NCBI RefSeq assembly: GCF_016654115.1
Contig: NZ_JAEQAZ010000123.1
Coordinates: forward strand, 1-57,582
Length of the DNA stretch: 57,582 nucleotides
Direction: 5' to 3'
DNA from: Streptomyces sp. MBT53
GTDB lineage: Bacteria > Actinomycetota > Actinomycetes > Streptomycetales > Streptomycetaceae
Shown here one piece after another: positions 1 through 8,042 of this stretch; position 1 is the stretch's first letter; every line of letters begins with the position of its first letter. Made by a program: the position numbers and the translations under genes. The notes below the pieces were generated by a model, which ran no database searches, had not been told where the DNA came from, and worked only from the letters and a program-made list of their open reading frames with translations.

Positions 1-742
1 ACACCTCGACATGCGCCTCCCGCACCCCCGCCCCCGGCTCGATGCCGAGTTCCTCGATCAGGCGGTTGCGCAGGTCGCGGTGGACGGCCAGGGCCTCGGA
101 CTGGCGGCCGGTGCGGTGGAGGGCCAGCATCAGCTGGCGGTGGTAGCCCTCCCGGAGCGGATGGTCGGCGACCAGCGCGGCCAACTCCGGTACCAGTGCG
201 CCGAGTCGGGGGCCGCCGAGGGCGAGCTCCGCGTCGTAGCGCCATTCGAGGGCGAGGAGGCGGGCCTCGGTGAGGCGTTGGGCGAAGGCGTAGCCGCCGA
301 GTTCGGCGGGGAGGCCGCTGAGCGGGGTGCCGCGCCACAGCGCGAGGGCCGCCGTGCAGGCGCGGACGGTCCGGGGCCAGTCCCGGTCGGCGTGCGCGGC
401 GCGGGCCGCGGTGACGTGGGATTCGAAGACGTGGACGTCCAACTCGCCCTCGTCGACGCGGAGTTGGTAGCCCGGCGGGACGGCGCGCAGCCGGTCCGGG
501 TCGTCGAGGAGGCGGCGCAGCCGGGTGACGTGGTTGTGCAGGGAGGCGTGCGCGGAGGCCGGCGGCGAGCCGCCCCACAGGGCGTCCTTGAGGGCGTCGA
601 CGGAGACGACCCGGCCCGGTTCGAGGAGCAGCGCGGCGAGCAGGACGCGCACCTTGGTGCCGCCGATGGGCTGCACGAGGTCGCCGTCACGGCCGTAGAG
701 GACAGTCGTGCCCAGCAGTCCGAACCGCAGCTCGCACCGCAT
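1..742 (-). CDS. SARP-family transcriptional activator (N-terminal part; cut by the window edge)
   Basis: The protein begins MRCELRFGLLGTTVLYGRDG and continues with a winged-helix OmpR-like DNA-binding domain (about residues 1-95, with VRVLLAALLLEPGRVVS and the LHNHVTRLRRLLDD recognition-helix region). A bacterial transcriptional activation domain follows (about 100-245, ending near LRNRLIEELGIEPGAGV). This is the AfsR/DnrI/RedD architecture. The reading frame runs off the left edge, so the C-terminus is missing; it could be a short SARP or a large SARP with NB-ARC and TPR domains. ATG at 742 was chosen because the SARP domain starts directly there; GGAAGGG lies somewhat far upstream. Three palindromes spaced exactly 22 bp apart lie 50-105 bp upstream and may be its own operator. 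It is about 9 kb from the peptide cluster, so a role there is unproven. Confidence 0.85.
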   Translation of the reverse strand, partial: MRCELRFGLLGTTVLYGRDGDLVQPIGGTKVRVLLAALLLEPGRVVSVDALKDALWGGSPPASAHASLHNHVTRLRRLLDDPDRLRAVPPGYQLRVDEGELDVHVFESHVTAARAAHADRDWPRTVRACTAALALWRGTPLSGLPAELGGYAFAQRLTEARLLALEWRYDAELALGGPRLGALVPELAALVADHPLREGYHRQLMLALHRTGRQSEALAVHRDLRNRLIEELGIEPGAGVREAHVEV

Positions 743-790
743 CACACCGACCCGTCGCCCTTCCGCGCGGCCCTGTCGGCCGTGCTCCGC

Positions 791-848
791 GGCGGATTTC
801 TCCGCCGTCCCTGGCGGATTTCCGCCCTGTGTCCGGCGGTTTCCCGCC
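791..848. promoter_or_regulatory. Three phased palindromes upstream of the SARP gene
   Basis: GGCGGATTTCTCCGCC (791-806), GGCGGATTTCCGCC (813-826) and GGCGGTTTCCCGCC (835-848) start at exactly 22-bp intervals, two helical turns. Each is itself an inverted repeat (GGCGG/CCGCC arms). SARPs are known to bind direct repeats with 11- or 22-bp phasing upstream of promoters, so autoregulation is a reasonable inference. The rest of the 743-1174 gap shows only a terminator-like hairpin and no gene. Confidence 0.6.
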
Positions 849-1083
849 AGTCCGGCCCGGTCGCAGAGGGCCGGGATCCGCTACCGTACCCGTCCTCTCC
901 CGCTGCCGCGCGGCGACTTCAGGCCATCCGTCCCCGGAGCATCGGGCGCACCGTTGGCCACATGTTAGCGATTCGTTGGCGCGACCTGATGTGATCACTT
1001 CATCGGATCTGGCCCGACGGTGCGCGCGTACGACGCGCAACTCGGGGGAGTGTCGCCGTCGTGGCCGGGTCCGGGGACGCGAG

Positions 1084-1120
1084 AGGGCCCCGGTCGACGG
1101 AGGTGATCGACCGGGGTCCT
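1084..1120 (-). terminator. Hairpin terminator after the glycosyltransferase gene
   Basis: The inverted repeat has arms CCCCGGTCGA (1088-1097) and TCGACCGGGG (1107-1116), extended by further pairing to about 1084 and 1120, with a 9-nt loop. It lies about 55 bp downstream of the minus-strand glycosyltransferase stop. There is no U tract, which is usual for Streptomyces. Confidence 0.6.
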
Positions 1121-1174
1121 CGTCCCTTACGTCCGAGGTACCTCGACCCTTACATCTGGGGCACTACGGGTCGG

Positions 1175-2068
1175 TCAGACGACCGGCGGGCGGCCCAGGC
1201 GCGTCAGCCGCCACACCGTCCGCCAGCGCATGGCCCGCCGCTCCCCAGCCGGTTCGCGCACCCCCTCCACGAACCCGCCGAACCAGGCCCGCAGCCCGCC
1301 GAGCGACCGCGTCCGTACGAGGGTGAGCAGCGTCCAGACGCCCAGGTGCACCGGGATCAGCGCGAGCGGCAGCCGGCGGCGGACCAGCCAGACCCGGTTG
1401 CGGGCGGTGACGCGGTAGTAGATGGCGTGCCGGGCGGGCGAGGTCTTGGGGTGCTGGAGGAGCAGCTCGGGGGCGTACAAGATGCTCCAGCCGGCGTCGG
1501 CGGCCCGCCAGGCGAGGTCGGTCTCCTCGTGCGCGAAGAAGAACTCGGCCGGCCAGTCCCCCGTCTCGGCGAGCATCGCCATGCTCAGCGCGTGGCCGCC
1601 GCCGAGGAACCCGGTGACGTAGCCGCCCTGCATCGGGTCCCCCGCGCCGACCCGCGGCACATGCCGCCGCTGGGTCTCGCCGTGCTCGTCGGCGATCCGG
1701 AACCCGACGATGCCGAGGCGGGGTTCGGCCGCGTACAGGTCCCGCACCCGGCGCAGCACGTCCGCGTCGACGAGGAGCCCGTCGTCGTCGAGTTCCACCA
1801 CGACGTCCACGTCCCCGAACTCGCGCAGCCGGGCCAGACCGACGTTGCGTCCGCCGGGGCAGCCGAGGTTCTCGTCGACGTCGATGGTGGTGACCTCGCC
1901 GGGCAGCGAGAGCCGGTCGGCGAACTCGGGGAGCCGGCAGCCGTTTCCGACGATCACGATGCGGGCCGGCGGGAGATCCTGCTTGGCCACGGATTCGAGG
2001 AGCGCGTCGACCTCGGCGGGCCGGTTTCCCATGGTCACCACGGCGACGGCGATCCTCGGTTCCACCAC
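1175..2068 (-). CDS. Family 2 glycosyltransferase
   Basis: This is a GT-A fold transferase of about 297 residues. The N-terminal sheet reads RIAVAVVTMGNRP. A DENLGCPGGRNVG stretch, typical of rhamnosyltransferase-like GT2 enzymes, is followed by VVELDDDGLL, which carries the DxD metal and nucleotide-sugar motif. HEETDLAWR supplies the acceptor-side base and the (E/D)xxLxxR-like element. The C-terminal 60 residues are basic and hydrophobic (LIPVHLGVWTLLTLV), suggesting membrane association, perhaps with polyprenyl-linked or cell-wall glycan substrates. The frame is open to a GTG at 2122, but GGAG followed by two GTG codons (2068 and 2065) matches the conserved start better. It is single-gene and not obviously part of the peptide cluster. 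Donor and acceptor cannot be told from sequence. Confidence 0.85.
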   Translation of the reverse strand: MVEPRIAVAVVTMGNRPAEVDALLESVAKQDLPPARIVIVGNGCRLPEFADRLSLPGEVTTIDVDENLGCPGGRNVGLARLREFGDVDVVVELDDDGLLVDADVLRRVRDLYAAEPRLGIVGFRIADEHGETQRRHVPRVGAGDPMQGGYVTGFLGGGHALSMAMLAETGDWPAEFFFAHEETDLAWRAADAGWSILYAPELLLQHPKTSPARHAIYYRVTARNRVWLVRRRLPLALIPVHLGVWTLLTLVRTRSLGGLRAWFGGFVEGVREPAGERRAMRWRTVWRLTRLGRPPVV

Positions 2069-2174
2069 GTCCCTCACTCCATCCGGCCATCCGGCGATGT
2101 CCGCGCCCTGACCGCGCAACACTCGCCGTTCACCAAGATGTTGCCTTATGTCGGCGGGTGGCTACGACTCAAGT

Positions 2175-2621
2175 TCATTTTGCGGGACCTTTGTTGTGGC
2201 TTTGCCGGTTTTCCCTCCGCCGCACGAACTTCAGCCCCGACCAGTCCTCCCCCAGCGCGGCCACCTTCACATCGACGACCCCGAGGGGGAGGAAGAGATC
2301 ACGGAGGCCGTTCTCGGTGATGTCGCTGACATGGCCCGCGGCCTTGCGCGGCCAGGCGATCCACAGCATGGCGGTGTCGTCGAGACCGAGGACGAGTTCC
2401 ATCCCCTCCGCGTCCAGTTCCTTCCACGCCCGGTAGAAGGCGACGGTGACATCCGCGTCGCGCGTCCCGCCGTCGGCGACCTCGCAGTCCTCGGGCAGCC
2501 CGGGGATGTCCCACCCGTCGGGCGCGTGCCGCAGCCGGACCCGGTGCCCCGGCTTGACGCCGATCTTCTTGGCGAGCGGGGTGGCGGAGTAACCTCCGGC
2601 CCCCGCAGGTGAGTTGACCAT
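2175..2621 (-). CDS. DUF3052-like protein
   Basis: A 148-residue soluble protein. It opens with GYSATPLAKKIGVKPGHRVRL and has a central AMLWIAWPRKAAGHVSDITE segment and a DVKVAALGEDWSGLKFVRRR ending. These elements match the actinobacterial family usually annotated DUF3052, whose biochemical role I do not know. ATG at 2621 is preceded by GGAGGTCAGGTCAC, a good ribosome binding site. The C-terminus is basic (RRRENRQSHNKGPAK). It stands alone between the glycosyltransferase and the secreted protein gene, and nothing suggests operon membership. Confidence 0.75.
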   Translation of the reverse strand: MVNSPAGAGGYSATPLAKKIGVKPGHRVRLRHAPDGWDIPGLPEDCEVADGGTRDADVTVAFYRAWKELDAEGMELVLGLDDTAMLWIAWPRKAAGHVSDITENGLRDLFLPLGVVDVKVAALGEDWSGLKFVRRRENRQSHNKGPAK

Positions 2622-2682
2622 GTGACCTGACCTCCGTACCGCAACGGTCCCTGTTCTTCTGCTTCTTCTCTTCTACGGCAAC

Positions 2683-2712
2683 GGCGCCCCGCCTCGGCCG
2701 AGACGGGGCGCC
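2683..2712 (-). terminator. Hairpin after the secreted protein gene
   Basis: A near-perfect 30-bp palindrome: arms GGCGCCCCG (2683-2691) and CGGGGCGCC (2704-2712) enclose the self-complementary core CTCGGCCGAG. It starts about 20 bp past the stop codon of the minus-strand gene ending at 2732, as expected for its terminator. Confidence 0.7.
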
Positions 2713-2731
2713 ATGCCTGTATACGTGACGG

Positions 2732-3193
2732 TCAGCCCGCGACCTCGAAGGTGGCGGCCTTGGACACGAACGCCGTGCCGCCGTCCTTGGCCGTGGCCAG
2801 CGTCGAGACGTTCCAGGTGCCCTTGGGCGCGTCGGCCGCCTCCTTCTCGGTGACCTTGAAGGTGTAGGTGCAGCGCGAGGTCTCGCCCGAAGTGCTCTTG
2901 CACGTGGCCGAGTCGACGTACCGCAGGTCCGCCTTTGTCGGCGCCGGCTTCGAACTCGCGGGCCACGCGATGACCTTGAGGCCGCGGATGCCCGAGTCGT
3001 CGGTGACGTCCACGGTGTAGGTGAAGGAGCCGGCGGCACTCGCGGTCGGCGCCGTGTAGCGGGCGGAGCCGTTCGTGAGGGTCGGCTCGGTGGGCGTGGA
3101 GGCGGCCGACGCGGCGAGACCGCCGGCGACGACTCCGCCGACCGCCGCGACACCGACGAGCGAGGAGACGAGAGCGCGCTTGGACATGGACAT
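2732..3193 (-). CDS. Secreted DUF5707-like protein
   Basis: A 153-residue protein with a clear Sec signal peptide: basic MSMSKRAL, a hydrophobic core (VSSLVGVAAVGGVVAGGLAA) and a probable AxA cleavage site near SAAS. The mature part is a single Ig-like beta domain (about 40-150) with RYTAPTASAAGSFTYTVDV, ADLRYVDSATCKS and CTYTFKVTEKEAA. Two cysteines could form a disulfide. It resembles the Streptomyces DUF5707 family as I recall it; function unknown. ATG at 3193 sits 7 nt after AGGGGG, so I prefer it over the in-frame upstream extension toward 3286. A strong hairpin terminator follows. Confidence 0.75.
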   Translation of the reverse strand: MSMSKRALVSSLVGVAAVGGVVAGGLAASAASTPTEPTLTNGSARYTAPTASAAGSFTYTVDVTDDSGIRGLKVIAWPASSKPAPTKADLRYVDSATCKSTSGETSRCTYTFKVTEKEAADAPKGTWNVSTLATAKDGGTAFVSKAATFEVAG

Positions 3194-3402
3194 GGGAGAT
3201 CCCCCTGAGTGTGGTGTGGATGGTGCGGGAGGCGTCGGTCGACCGCTTCCCTCGATGTGATCGAGCCTAGGAGCGGGGCGGGGCACGGTCCTCCGGCTGG
3301 AGGACGGTTGCCGCCTGGAACCAGAGATAGAGAGTCCCGGGGCCGTAATCCCCCTTCAGCCTGAGCCGAGCCCCCCACCTGCGCCCATAGCCTTTGAGTG
3401 CC

Positions 3403-5763
3403 ATGAAACGAACCGACGACCGGCTGCTCCCGGTCCTGCTGATCTGCGCCCAGGCCCTGGTGTGGCCGGTGGCTCCGCTGCTGCGCGGCACCGTGCCGAC
3501 CGCGGCCGACCTGCTCGTGGCCGCCCTGGTCGCCGGACCGGTGACGGCCGCGCTCGCGCTGCGCCGCAGCCGCCCGGTTACCACGCTCGTCGTGGTCACG
3601 GCGGCCTGCGCGGTGGGCGCGGGACCGCTGCCCGTCGGCGCGATGGCGCTCTTCGGCACCGTGGGCGTCGCACTCGCCCTGTTCTCGGTGGCGGCCGAAC
3701 GCGACACCTTCACCACGGTCCTGTGCGTGGTCACGCTCGCCCTCTGGCAGCTGCTGCAGAACATCAACCTGAACGGCCTCAGCGACAACAACGGCCTCGA
3801 CCTCGTCCTGACCGCCCTCCTCTACGCCACCGCGTGCGGCGCGGGCATGTTCGTACGACGCACCCGTCGCGCCCGACAGGCTGCCGAACTCCTCCTGAAC
3901 CGCGCCGAGACCGAACGCCACCGGCTCCCGGCGGCCGAACGCCGCCGTATGGAACGGGAGTTGCACGACGTCAGCGCCCACCACCTCACCGCCGTGGTCG
4001 TCACGGCCGGCGCCGCGCTCGGCCTGCGCGAACGCCGCCCCGAACTCGCCGCCGAGGCACTGGAGTTCGCGACCGAGACCGGCCGCGAGGTCACCCGCGC
4101 ACTCGGCGCGGTACGCGCCCCGGCCCCCTCACGCGAGGAACTCCCCTCCCCCGAGGAGCGGTTGCGCGCCCTGATCGCCGGCTTCCGCCGCCTGGACCAA
4201 CCCGTCGACTTCGAGATCGACCCCCTCCCCGACGGCACCGTCGCGGACGCGGCCTACGGCATCGTCCGCGAGGCCCTGACCAACGTGGCCCGCCACGCCC
4301 CGGGCGCGCGCACCACCGTGCTCTGCCGCTACGGCGACACCCGCACCGACGTCGTGATCACCAGCGCGGCCCCGCCGACCGGCGCCCCGGCCCACGGCAC
4401 GGGCCTCGGCGGCGGCCGCGGCCAGGGCTTCCTCCGCTCCCGCGCCCGGGAGGCGGGCGGCACCCTGACCACCGGCCCCACGGCGGAGGGCGGCTGGGAG
4501 GTACGGGCGACGCTGCCCGGCCGCACGGCGGGCCCGGTGGAGCAATCCGTCCCACCGAGCTACCGCGTGGCCCAGGTCGTCGCCGCGTTCGGCCTGTGCG
4601 TACAGCCACTGCTGCCGATCCTGATCATCCGGGCGGAGTCGGCGCCGACCGGTAACCATGTCTCGGCGGGGGTGCTGTTCGCCTTGCTGGCGGCTGCGCA
4701 GGCGGTGGCCCTGCTGTGGCTTCGCAGGGCGCGAGTCCTCGCACAGGGTGCGTTGTTGGGCCTGGCGCTGTTGTGGCCGGTGGCGATGGAGGTGGGTGAT
4801 TACACGGGCAAGGTGTTGCTGCCACCAGCACTGAGCATGTTGGCAACATGCGCCGCGCTAACGGCTTTTAAGGGGCGCGGGGCTGTGTCGATTGGCGGCT
4901 CCGCCGCGGGACGCGACAAGCCCCCACCGGCGCGCACATACCGACTACCTCAAGTGCCCTTCTTTTTCTTTCCAGTTGCAGCAACGGCCGCACACGCAAC
5001 GGCGTTGACGATCGCCGTACTGCATCGCGGCACAACAATCCCCGGCTGGGCGTTGGCCTTGACATCAACTGCCGCTACTGCCTTGGTAGTTGGCGCGGCC
5101 TACTACGTCGGATCCCTGCGCGGAATACGCAACAAGGCAGCCCAGGACACCCAGACCCAACGCCTCGCCACCTGGACCGAGGAAGCCGTACGAGACGCCT
5201 GGGCGGAACGCCGCCGTATCGCCGCCGGCCTGGAAGGCACCGTGCTGGCCCGCACCGCCGACATGATCGCCGAGGCCCAGGCGGGCCGGCTCGACGCGAC
5301 AGCGACCCGCGCCCGCGAGGCACTCACCGCGATGCGCGCCCTCCTGGACGCGGTCCGCGACGGCGACACGGCCGCCGAACTGACCCCACAGCCCACCCTC
5401 CAGGCCCTCGACCTGCTCGCCCACCAGTGCCGGGCCACCGGCCGCGACGTGGAGATACGCCTCACCGACCGCGTCCCGGAACGCCTCCCCACCGAGGTGG
5501 ACCTCGCCGCCTACCACGTCGCCGAGACCCTCCTCGCGACCGGCGACGCCGAACCCGCCGTACTCGAACTCGACGCGGTCGACGGTACGTTGACGATCAC
5601 GGCCACCGGTGTGCCGCGTGCCGCCGACCCCGCCGTACGGGACCGGTTGACGGCGCGGATCGCGCCGCTCGGCGGCACCCTGACGACCGGCCGGCCGCCG
5701 GGCACGGTCCACCTCCGGCTGCCGTTCACCGCGGTGCCGGACGACGAGGAGAGACAACGATGA
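3403..5763 (+). CDS. Double sensor histidine kinase, second half degenerate
   Basis: A 786-residue protein built of two membrane-plus-kinase halves. Half one has about five N-terminal membrane segments, a HisKA_3 helix with RRRMERELHDVSAHHL (phospho-acceptor His near residue 188) and a HATPase domain with VREALTNVARHA and a GGGRGQGF glycine loop. Half two has new membrane segments (about 385-580) and then RRRIAAGLEGTVLARTADMI, where the histidine of the usual LHD box is replaced (LEG). Its ATPase-like domain lacks a clear N box. So only the first half should autophosphorylate. The gene overlaps its response regulator by ATGA. A TTG at 3394 is an alternative start. The stretch near 4780-5060 uses unusually AT-rich codons (FFFF run), perhaps a late insertion or relaxed selection. 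Confidence 0.85.
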   Translation: MKRTDDRLLPVLLICAQALVWPVAPLLRGTVPTAADLLVAALVAGPVTAALALRRSRPVTTLVVVTAACAVGAGPLPVGAMALFGTVGVALALFSVAAERDTFTTVLCVVTLALWQLLQNINLNGLSDNNGLDLVLTALLYATACGAGMFVRRTRRARQAAELLLNRAETERHRLPAAERRRMERELHDVSAHHLTAVVVTAGAALGLRERRPELAAEALEFATETGREVTRALGAVRAPAPSREELPSPEERLRALIAGFRRLDQPVDFEIDPLPDGTVADAAYGIVREALTNVARHAPGARTTVLCRYGDTRTDVVITSAAPPTGAPAHGTGLGGGRGQGFLRSRAREAGGTLTTGPTAEGGWEVRATLPGRTAGPVEQSVPPSYRVAQVVAAFGLCVQPLLPILIIRAESAPTGNHVSAGVLFALLAAAQAVALLWLRRARVLAQGALLGLALLWPVAMEVGDYTGKVLLPPALSMLATCAALTAFKGRGAVSIGGSAAGRDKPPPARTYRLPQVPFFFFPVAATAAHATALTIAVLHRGTTIPGWALALTSTAATALVVGAAYYVGSLRGIRNKAAQDTQTQRLATWTEEAVRDAWAERRRIAAGLEGTVLARTADMIAEAQAGRLDATATRAREALTAMRALLDAVRDGDTAAELTPQPTLQALDLLAHQCRATGRDVEIRLTDRVPERLPTEVDLAAYHVAETLLATGDAEPAVLELDAVDGTLTITATGVPRAADPAVRDRLTARIAPLGGTLTTGRPPGTVHLRLPFTAVPDDEERQR

Positions 5764-6467
5764 GCCTCAGGGTGCTGGTCGTCGACGACCAGGGCATCGT
5801 CCGGGCGGGCTTCGCCGCCGTGATCGACGCCGAGGAGGACATGACGGTCGTGGGAGAGGCCGCGGACGGCGCGACCGCGGTGACGCTCGCCGCCGAACTG
5901 GCCCCCGACGTGGTCGTGATGGACGTACGGATGCCGGAACTCGACGGTATCGCCGCGACGAGGATCATCACCGGAAAGGAGAACGCGCCCCGAGTCCTCG
6001 TCCTGACCACCTTCGACCTGGACGCGTACGTCTTCGACGCCCTGCGCGCGGGAGCCTCCGGCTTCCTCCTCAAGGACGTGCACGCGTCCGAACTCCTGGA
6101 CGGCATCAGGGTGGTGGCGAGCGGCGAGAGCGTGCTCGCGCCATCGGCGACGCGTCGCCTGATCGGCCACTACGCGTCGGGAGCGGGCACGGGATTCCAC
6201 CCCGACTCGGCTTCCGACTCCCCTGGTTCCGGCCCGCGCGAACTCGAAAGCCTCACCGAGAGCCAGCGCAACGTCCTCGGTCTGCTCGCCTCCGGCCTCA
6301 ACAACGCGGAGATCGCAGGGGAGTTGGGCATCACGGTCGGCACGGTCAAGTCCCATGTGAACGCCCTGCTCCGCAAACTCGGCCTGCGCGACCGCGTCCA
6401 GGCCACGATCCTCGCCTACGACCTGGGCATCACCCGCCCGAACCCGCCAGGCGCGGACCACCTCTGA
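5760..6467 (+). CDS. NarL/LuxR-type response regulator
   Basis: A 235-residue regulator. The receiver domain (about 1-120) shows VLVVDDQGIVRAGF (acidic pocket), phospho-acceptor Asp in VVVMDVRMPELDG, the switch Thr in VLVLTTFDLDAYV and Lys in GFLLKDVHASEL. A flexible linker leads to a LuxR/GerE helix-turn-helix (about 165-225): LTESQRNVLGLLASGLNNAEIAGEL, then GTVKSHVNALLRKLGLRDRVQA. It overlaps the upstream kinase stop by 4 bp (ATGA), so translation is coupled and the two form a cognate pair. The target genes are not evident; the small membrane protein 42 bp downstream may be in the same operon. Confidence 0.93.
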   Translation: MSLRVLVVDDQGIVRAGFAAVIDAEEDMTVVGEAADGATAVTLAAELAPDVVVMDVRMPELDGIAATRIITGKENAPRVLVLTTFDLDAYVFDALRAGASGFLLKDVHASELLDGIRVVASGESVLAPSATRRLIGHYASGAGTGFHPDSASDSPGSGPRELESLTESQRNVLGLLASGLNNAEIAGELGITVGTVKSHVNALLRKLGLRDRVQATILAYDLGITRPNPPGADHL

Positions 6468-6508
6468 CGCTCTCGTCCTCCCCTCCCCTCCCCTCAGGAG
6501 CCCATTCC

Positions 6509-6841
6509 ATGACCAGTACTGATGCCCACGCGGCCCGTTCCCCTCTGCACCGGCTGGGCCGCAACCTCCGCAACCCCTTCGCGCTCGCCTACCTCGGGCT
6601 CTGCGCGGCGCTGCTCGTCTGGGCGATCGCCGTCACCGTCCCCGCCGACTCGGACGGGGCCATGGCCGCCGTCGTCCCCCTCATGGCCACCGCCCCGGTC
6701 AGCCTCGTCCTGCTCGCGCTGCCGGGCGGCGCCGCGGTGTTGATCCTCGCGGTCGTCCTCGGCGCGCTGGTCAACGCGTCGATCATCGGCTGGTGCGCCC
6801 GCGCGCTGACCCGGGGCAACGGCCCGGACGCGACGCGCTGA
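6509..6841 (+). CDS. Small membrane protein resembling the SCO4225 family
   Basis: A 110-residue protein with three likely transmembrane helices (about 25-45, 52-72 and 76-98). NPFALAYLGLCAALLVWA, followed by APVSLVLLALPGGAAVL and the final GALVNASIIGWCARAL, fits a small Streptomyces membrane family annotated SCO4225-like. CAGGAG lies 9 nt before the ATG. It sits 42 bp after the response regulator, suggesting cotranscription with the kinase/regulator pair and possibly a role as its target or accessory. Function unknown. Confidence 0.75.
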   Translation: MTSTDAHAARSPLHRLGRNLRNPFALAYLGLCAALLVWAIAVTVPADSDGAMAAVVPLMATAPVSLVLLALPGGAAVLILAVVLGALVNASIIGWCARALTRGNGPDATR

Positions 6842-6865
6842 CCGCGCGGGGGCGGAGGCGGGGGC

Positions 6866-7255
6866 TCAGGCGCCGCCGTAGCCGGTCGAGTGGTCGTCCG
6901 GGTCCTCGGTCGCGTACAGGGCGGGCCCGAGACGGGCGGCCAGCGCGTCCCCCGCGATGTGGGTGACGGTCACCGTCCCGTCGTCTTTCGAGGTCAGCTC
7001 CGCGTAGTAGCCCAGGGCCATCCAGTCCATCGGCCGGTGGAAGAAGAACTCGACGGTGTCGTCCGGGTATTCGGCCCGCAACAGCGGAAGCAGGGCCTCC
7101 GGGTGGTACTCGGCCCCCTTCCCACTGAGCACCACGACGACGTGCCCCACGTCCACCCGCCACACCCGCACATGCGCGTAACCGTTCCAGTCACCCGCAG
7201 ACCGCCAAGGTTCCTCGTCGCGGACCAACTCGGGCCAAACACCCTCAACTGCCAT
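6866..7255 (-). CDS. Hypothetical protein, 129 residues
   Basis: I do not recognise this protein. It is small, acidic and soluble (MAVEGVWPELVRDEEPW at the start; VVVVLSGKGAEYHPEALLPLL and VEFFFHRPMDWMALGYYAEL inside; ATEDPDDHSTGYGGA at the end). There is no signal peptide or membrane segment. ATG at 7255 follows GGGGTGTCGT, a usable ribosome binding site; the frame is open further upstream, but that part has no coding character. It converges with the operon ending at 6841, with 24 bp between stops. Confidence 0.6.
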   Translation of the reverse strand: MAVEGVWPELVRDEEPWRSAGDWNGYAHVRVWRVDVGHVVVVLSGKGAEYHPEALLPLLRAEYPDDTVEFFFHRPMDWMALGYYAELTSKDDGTVTVTHIAGDALAARLGPALYATEDPDDHSTGYGGA

Positions 7256-7564
7256 ACGACACACCCCGTTTCCAGCCACAAGGGCCATCAGAACAACCAT
7301 GCTCAGCCCGGCCCACACGGAACCCTCCACGGGGATGAACGCTTCTTCGCCCTGGCCCCGCAGGAGCTCTCGTCCTTGCCGTGCGACCGATGCACAAGCC
7401 GCCGGAAGATCAGCTACCAGAACGCCGACGTCGACCGCCCCTTCGTCGGAGCGCTGAGCAGCGGTTTCTGCAACTGGCGCATCGACTTCACCCATGCCGA
7501 CACCGAGAACCGGACCTACCGCACATCCCGCGGCACGACACACACCGAGTGCAAGATCGCCCCC
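7256..7564 (+). other. Gap with a possible remnant of a secreted-protein gene
   Basis: About 310 bp between a hypothetical gene and a small membrane-protein frame. The plus-strand frame from about 7331 to 7564 is open and reads like protein rather than noise (RFFALAPQELSSLPCDRC, VDRPFVGALSSGFCNWRIDF, RTYRTSRGTTHTECKIAP), with four cysteines spaced as in an extracellular domain. No start codon with signal peptide is visible, and GC skew by codon position is weak. It may be a decayed gene whose frame runs into the next entry. Confidence 0.3.
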
Positions 7565-7867
7565 ATGCGGAACAACTCTCCCCAGACGCTGCCTCGTTAC
7601 GGAAAGGCGTGGGCCGAGCAGAACAGAGACCAGGATCCGGACCAGGCGTGGAGAACTCGCCGGCGCCGAGCGGGTATCGCCGCGTTCCTCTCCGGACTCG
7701 TCCTCACGCTCGCCTTCTTCGCCTTCTTCCCCGGTCTGCCGCACGTCATCGACTGGGGGGCAATCCTCGTGTCCCTCGCCGCGGGCGGACTCGCCCAATG
7801 GAGCTGCCGGTCGTGGATCAACAGAGCGGCAAGGGCGAAGTCGAAGGCGAAGGCCGAACAAATGTGA
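7565..7867 (+). CDS. Small hypothetical membrane protein
   Basis: A frame of 100 residues with two hydrophobic helices: AGIAAFLSGLVLTLAFFAFF and HVIDWGAILVSLAAGGLAQW. The N-terminus is polar and basic (AWRTRRRR), and the lysine-rich tail reads KSKAKAEQM, so both ends would be cytoplasmic. No good ribosome binding site precedes ATG 7565, and the same frame extends upstream into a probable gene remnant, so this could be the chimeric tail of a decayed gene. I do not recognise a family. Confidence 0.4.
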   Translation: MRNNSPQTLPRYGKAWAEQNRDQDPDQAWRTRRRRAGIAAFLSGLVLTLAFFAFFPGLPHVIDWGAILVSLAAGGLAQWSCRSWINRAARAKSKAKAEQM

Positions 7868-8042
7868 CCGGCGGTCCGGCGCTCTTCCGCCCTCACCGAC
7901 GAACGTGCCGACGGAAGTACTCGGTTGCGGACCAGATGGAAGTCCACGCAAGGTGGCGGCGTAGTTCGGGCCGCCTTCCCCAGCGACTTGGGGGCGCTCC
8001 TCGGCGGGCCGGCGAGGTGATGCGAAGTGGGGGGACGGAAAC

